Origin: Spirochaetales bacterium
GTDB lineage: Bacteria; Spirochaetota; Spirochaetia; SZUA-6; DRHE01
Length of the DNA stretch: 6,305 bases
Reading direction: 5' to 3'
Assembly (NCBI GenBank): GCA_016930895.1
Contig: JAFGFV010000521.1
Location: 1 to 6,305, forward strand
Numbering within the stretch: the stretch's first letter is position 1; every line of letters starts with the position of its first letter. The notes beneath the pieces were generated by a model. The model did not search any database. It was given only the letters and a program-made list of their open reading frames with translations, and was not told the DNA's origin. Positions 5,439-6,305 of this stretch are shown here, in pieces. The position numbers and the translations under genes are program-made.

Positions 5439-6305
5439 ATGCCCTCGCTGACCCGAAAGAGCTGGTATCGATCGACCCCCTGGCTGATGGTCGTTCCCAC
5501 GGTGGTCTTCCTGTTGGCAGTATGCATCTACCCCTTGCTGCACTCGTTGTACCTCTCCTTTCACCAGTGGAGCCTGACCAGCCCACAGCCGCCCCAGTTC
5601 GTGTGGTTCCGCAACTTCGTCGAACTGGTGCAGGACGATCGTTTCTGGAGCGCCCTGCGTGTAACCGTGGTGTTCACCGTCGGCGTGGTGACGGCAGAGA
5701 TGGCAGTCGGGCTGCTCCTGGCCCTGAGCGCCGCCAGGCAGTCGAGGTTCCGCCAGGTCCTGCGCTCGATCCTGCTCATCCCCATGATGATCACCCCGGT
5801 AGTCCTGGCCCTGATCTGGAAGTACATGTACAACCCGGAAAACGGGATCGTCAACTTCCTGCTCGGCCTGGTGGGCATCGAGGGACCGATCTGGCTCGGC
5901 GAGCCCGCCCCCGCCCTCCCGGCGGTCATGATCGTGGACGTCTGGCAGTGGACCCCGTTCGTGTTCCTCCTGCTGTCTTCGGGGATCGCCAGCCTGCCCC
6001 CGGACGTGTTCGAGGCCGCCCGAGTGGACGGGGCAAACCATCTGCAAACCTTCCGGTATATCACGCTGCCTCTGCTGGTGCCGTTCATGGTGGTGGCCCT
6101 GCTGATCCGGTTCATCGACTCGTTCAAGATCTTCGACACCATCTTCGTCATGACCCGGGGAGGCCCGGCCAATGCGACTGAGACCTTGAGCGTCTACACG
6201 TATAAGGTGGGCCTCAATTTCTTCAACATGGGCTACGCCGCGGCGCTGTCGTACGTGATCCTGATCATCATCACCTTCGCCAGCCAGCGGTTCGCCAAGA
6301 TCGAG
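5439..6305 (+). CDS. Carbohydrate ABC transporter permease, MalF/UgpA type (partial)
   Basis: This is an inner-membrane subunit of the importer served by the upstream binding protein. The 289 codons present run in frame to the window edge, and the protein probably lacks only a few residues. Hydrophobic segments fit a six-helix CUT1 permease: about 15-40, 72-97, 107-130, 159-183, 208-228 and 265-282. The cytoplasmic EAA loop that contacts the ATPase is complete: EAARVDGAN (192-200) with the ITLP ending (208-211). TRGGPANATETL (239-250) is the usual loop motif of this subunit type. The ATG at 5439 is supported by GGAG (5429-5432) six bases upstream and by the normal short N-terminus before helix 1. 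A 91-bp gap containing a strong hairpin separates it from the binding-protein gene. The partner MalG-like permease would be expected next, beyond the edge. Confidence 0.95.
   Translation, partial: MPSLTRKSWYRSTPWLMVVPTVVFLLAVCIYPLLHSLYLSFHQWSLTSPQPPQFVWFRNFVELVQDDRFWSALRVTVVFTVGVVTAEMAVGLLLALSAARQSRFRQVLRSILLIPMMITPVVLALIWKYMYNPENGIVNFLLGLVGIEGPIWLGEPAPALPAVMIVDVWQWTPFVFLLLSSGIASLPPDVFEAARVDGANHLQTFRYITLPLLVPFMVVALLIRFIDSFKIFDTIFVMTRGGPANATETLSVYTYKVGLNFFNMGYAAALSYVILIIITFASQRFAKIE

Noticed and set aside
3869..5527. A 552-codon open frame on the minus strand covering the whole binding-protein gene
   Set aside because: It is a shadow of the plus-strand gene, which has clear family motifs, a signal peptide and a strong ribosome site. 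The antisense translation shows no recognisable domain, and long antisense frames are common in GC-rich DNA.
5381..6181. A 266-codon plus-strand open frame over the permease region
   Set aside because: It is arginine-, proline- and glycine-rich, has no membrane segments or family motifs, and runs in a different frame from the clear permease at 5439 onward.
1..6305. Mobile elements, CRISPR arrays, tRNA or rRNA genes
   Set aside because: I saw no transposase, regular repeat-spacer pattern, terminal inverted repeats, or RNA-gene signature anywhere in the window.

Overview
This is a GC-rich bacterial window with two transcription units diverging from one intergenic region (323-577). On the minus strand is the 5' end of a chaperonin gene (groL, cut by the window edge). 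On the plus strand is a five-gene run: LacI-family regulator, degenerate M24 'pita-bread' protein, DUF4432 aldose-epimerase-like protein, family-1 extracellular solute-binding protein, and a MalF/UgpA-type permease cut by the right edge. The organism cannot be named from this sequence. The GroEL N-terminus (begins MAKQLLFDE, with no groES next to it) and the solute-binding protein's processed end (VLA followed by TGTQEEG) resemble Spirochaetota proteins as I remember them. That is a tentative lead, not a call.

Layout: 1-322 groL (minus). 323-577 holds a candidate weak groL promoter, a good sigma70-type promoter for the regulator (TTGACA, 18 bp, TATAGT) and a perfect 9-bp inverted repeat laid over the -10 and start region of that promoter. 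578-1603 is the lacI-type gene, then the M24-like gene (1624-2787) and the DUF4432 gene (2805-3908), each with a strong Shine-Dalgarno and only about 17-20 bp between genes. A 92-bp gap follows with a small hairpin and a possible extended -10 promoter, then the binding protein (4001-5347). A 91-bp gap containing a 14-bp-stem hairpin follows, then the permease (5439 to the edge).

The likely logic is a sugar or sugar-derivative uptake and catabolic operon. The binding protein and CUT1 permease import the ligand, the DUF4432 protein probably handles a sugar anomer or epimer, and the LacI protein represses its own promoter and hence the operon until an inducer appears. The second permease, ATPase and catabolic enzymes would lie beyond the right edge, if present. 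The odd member is the M24 protein. It keeps the fold's framework, but the positions of the two metal-binding aspartates, one metal-binding glutamate and the usual proton-shuttle histidine are changed (C247, S258, D351, I230 by manual alignment), so it is unlikely to be a working metallopeptidase. This cassette is the best candidate in the window for undescribed biochemistry.
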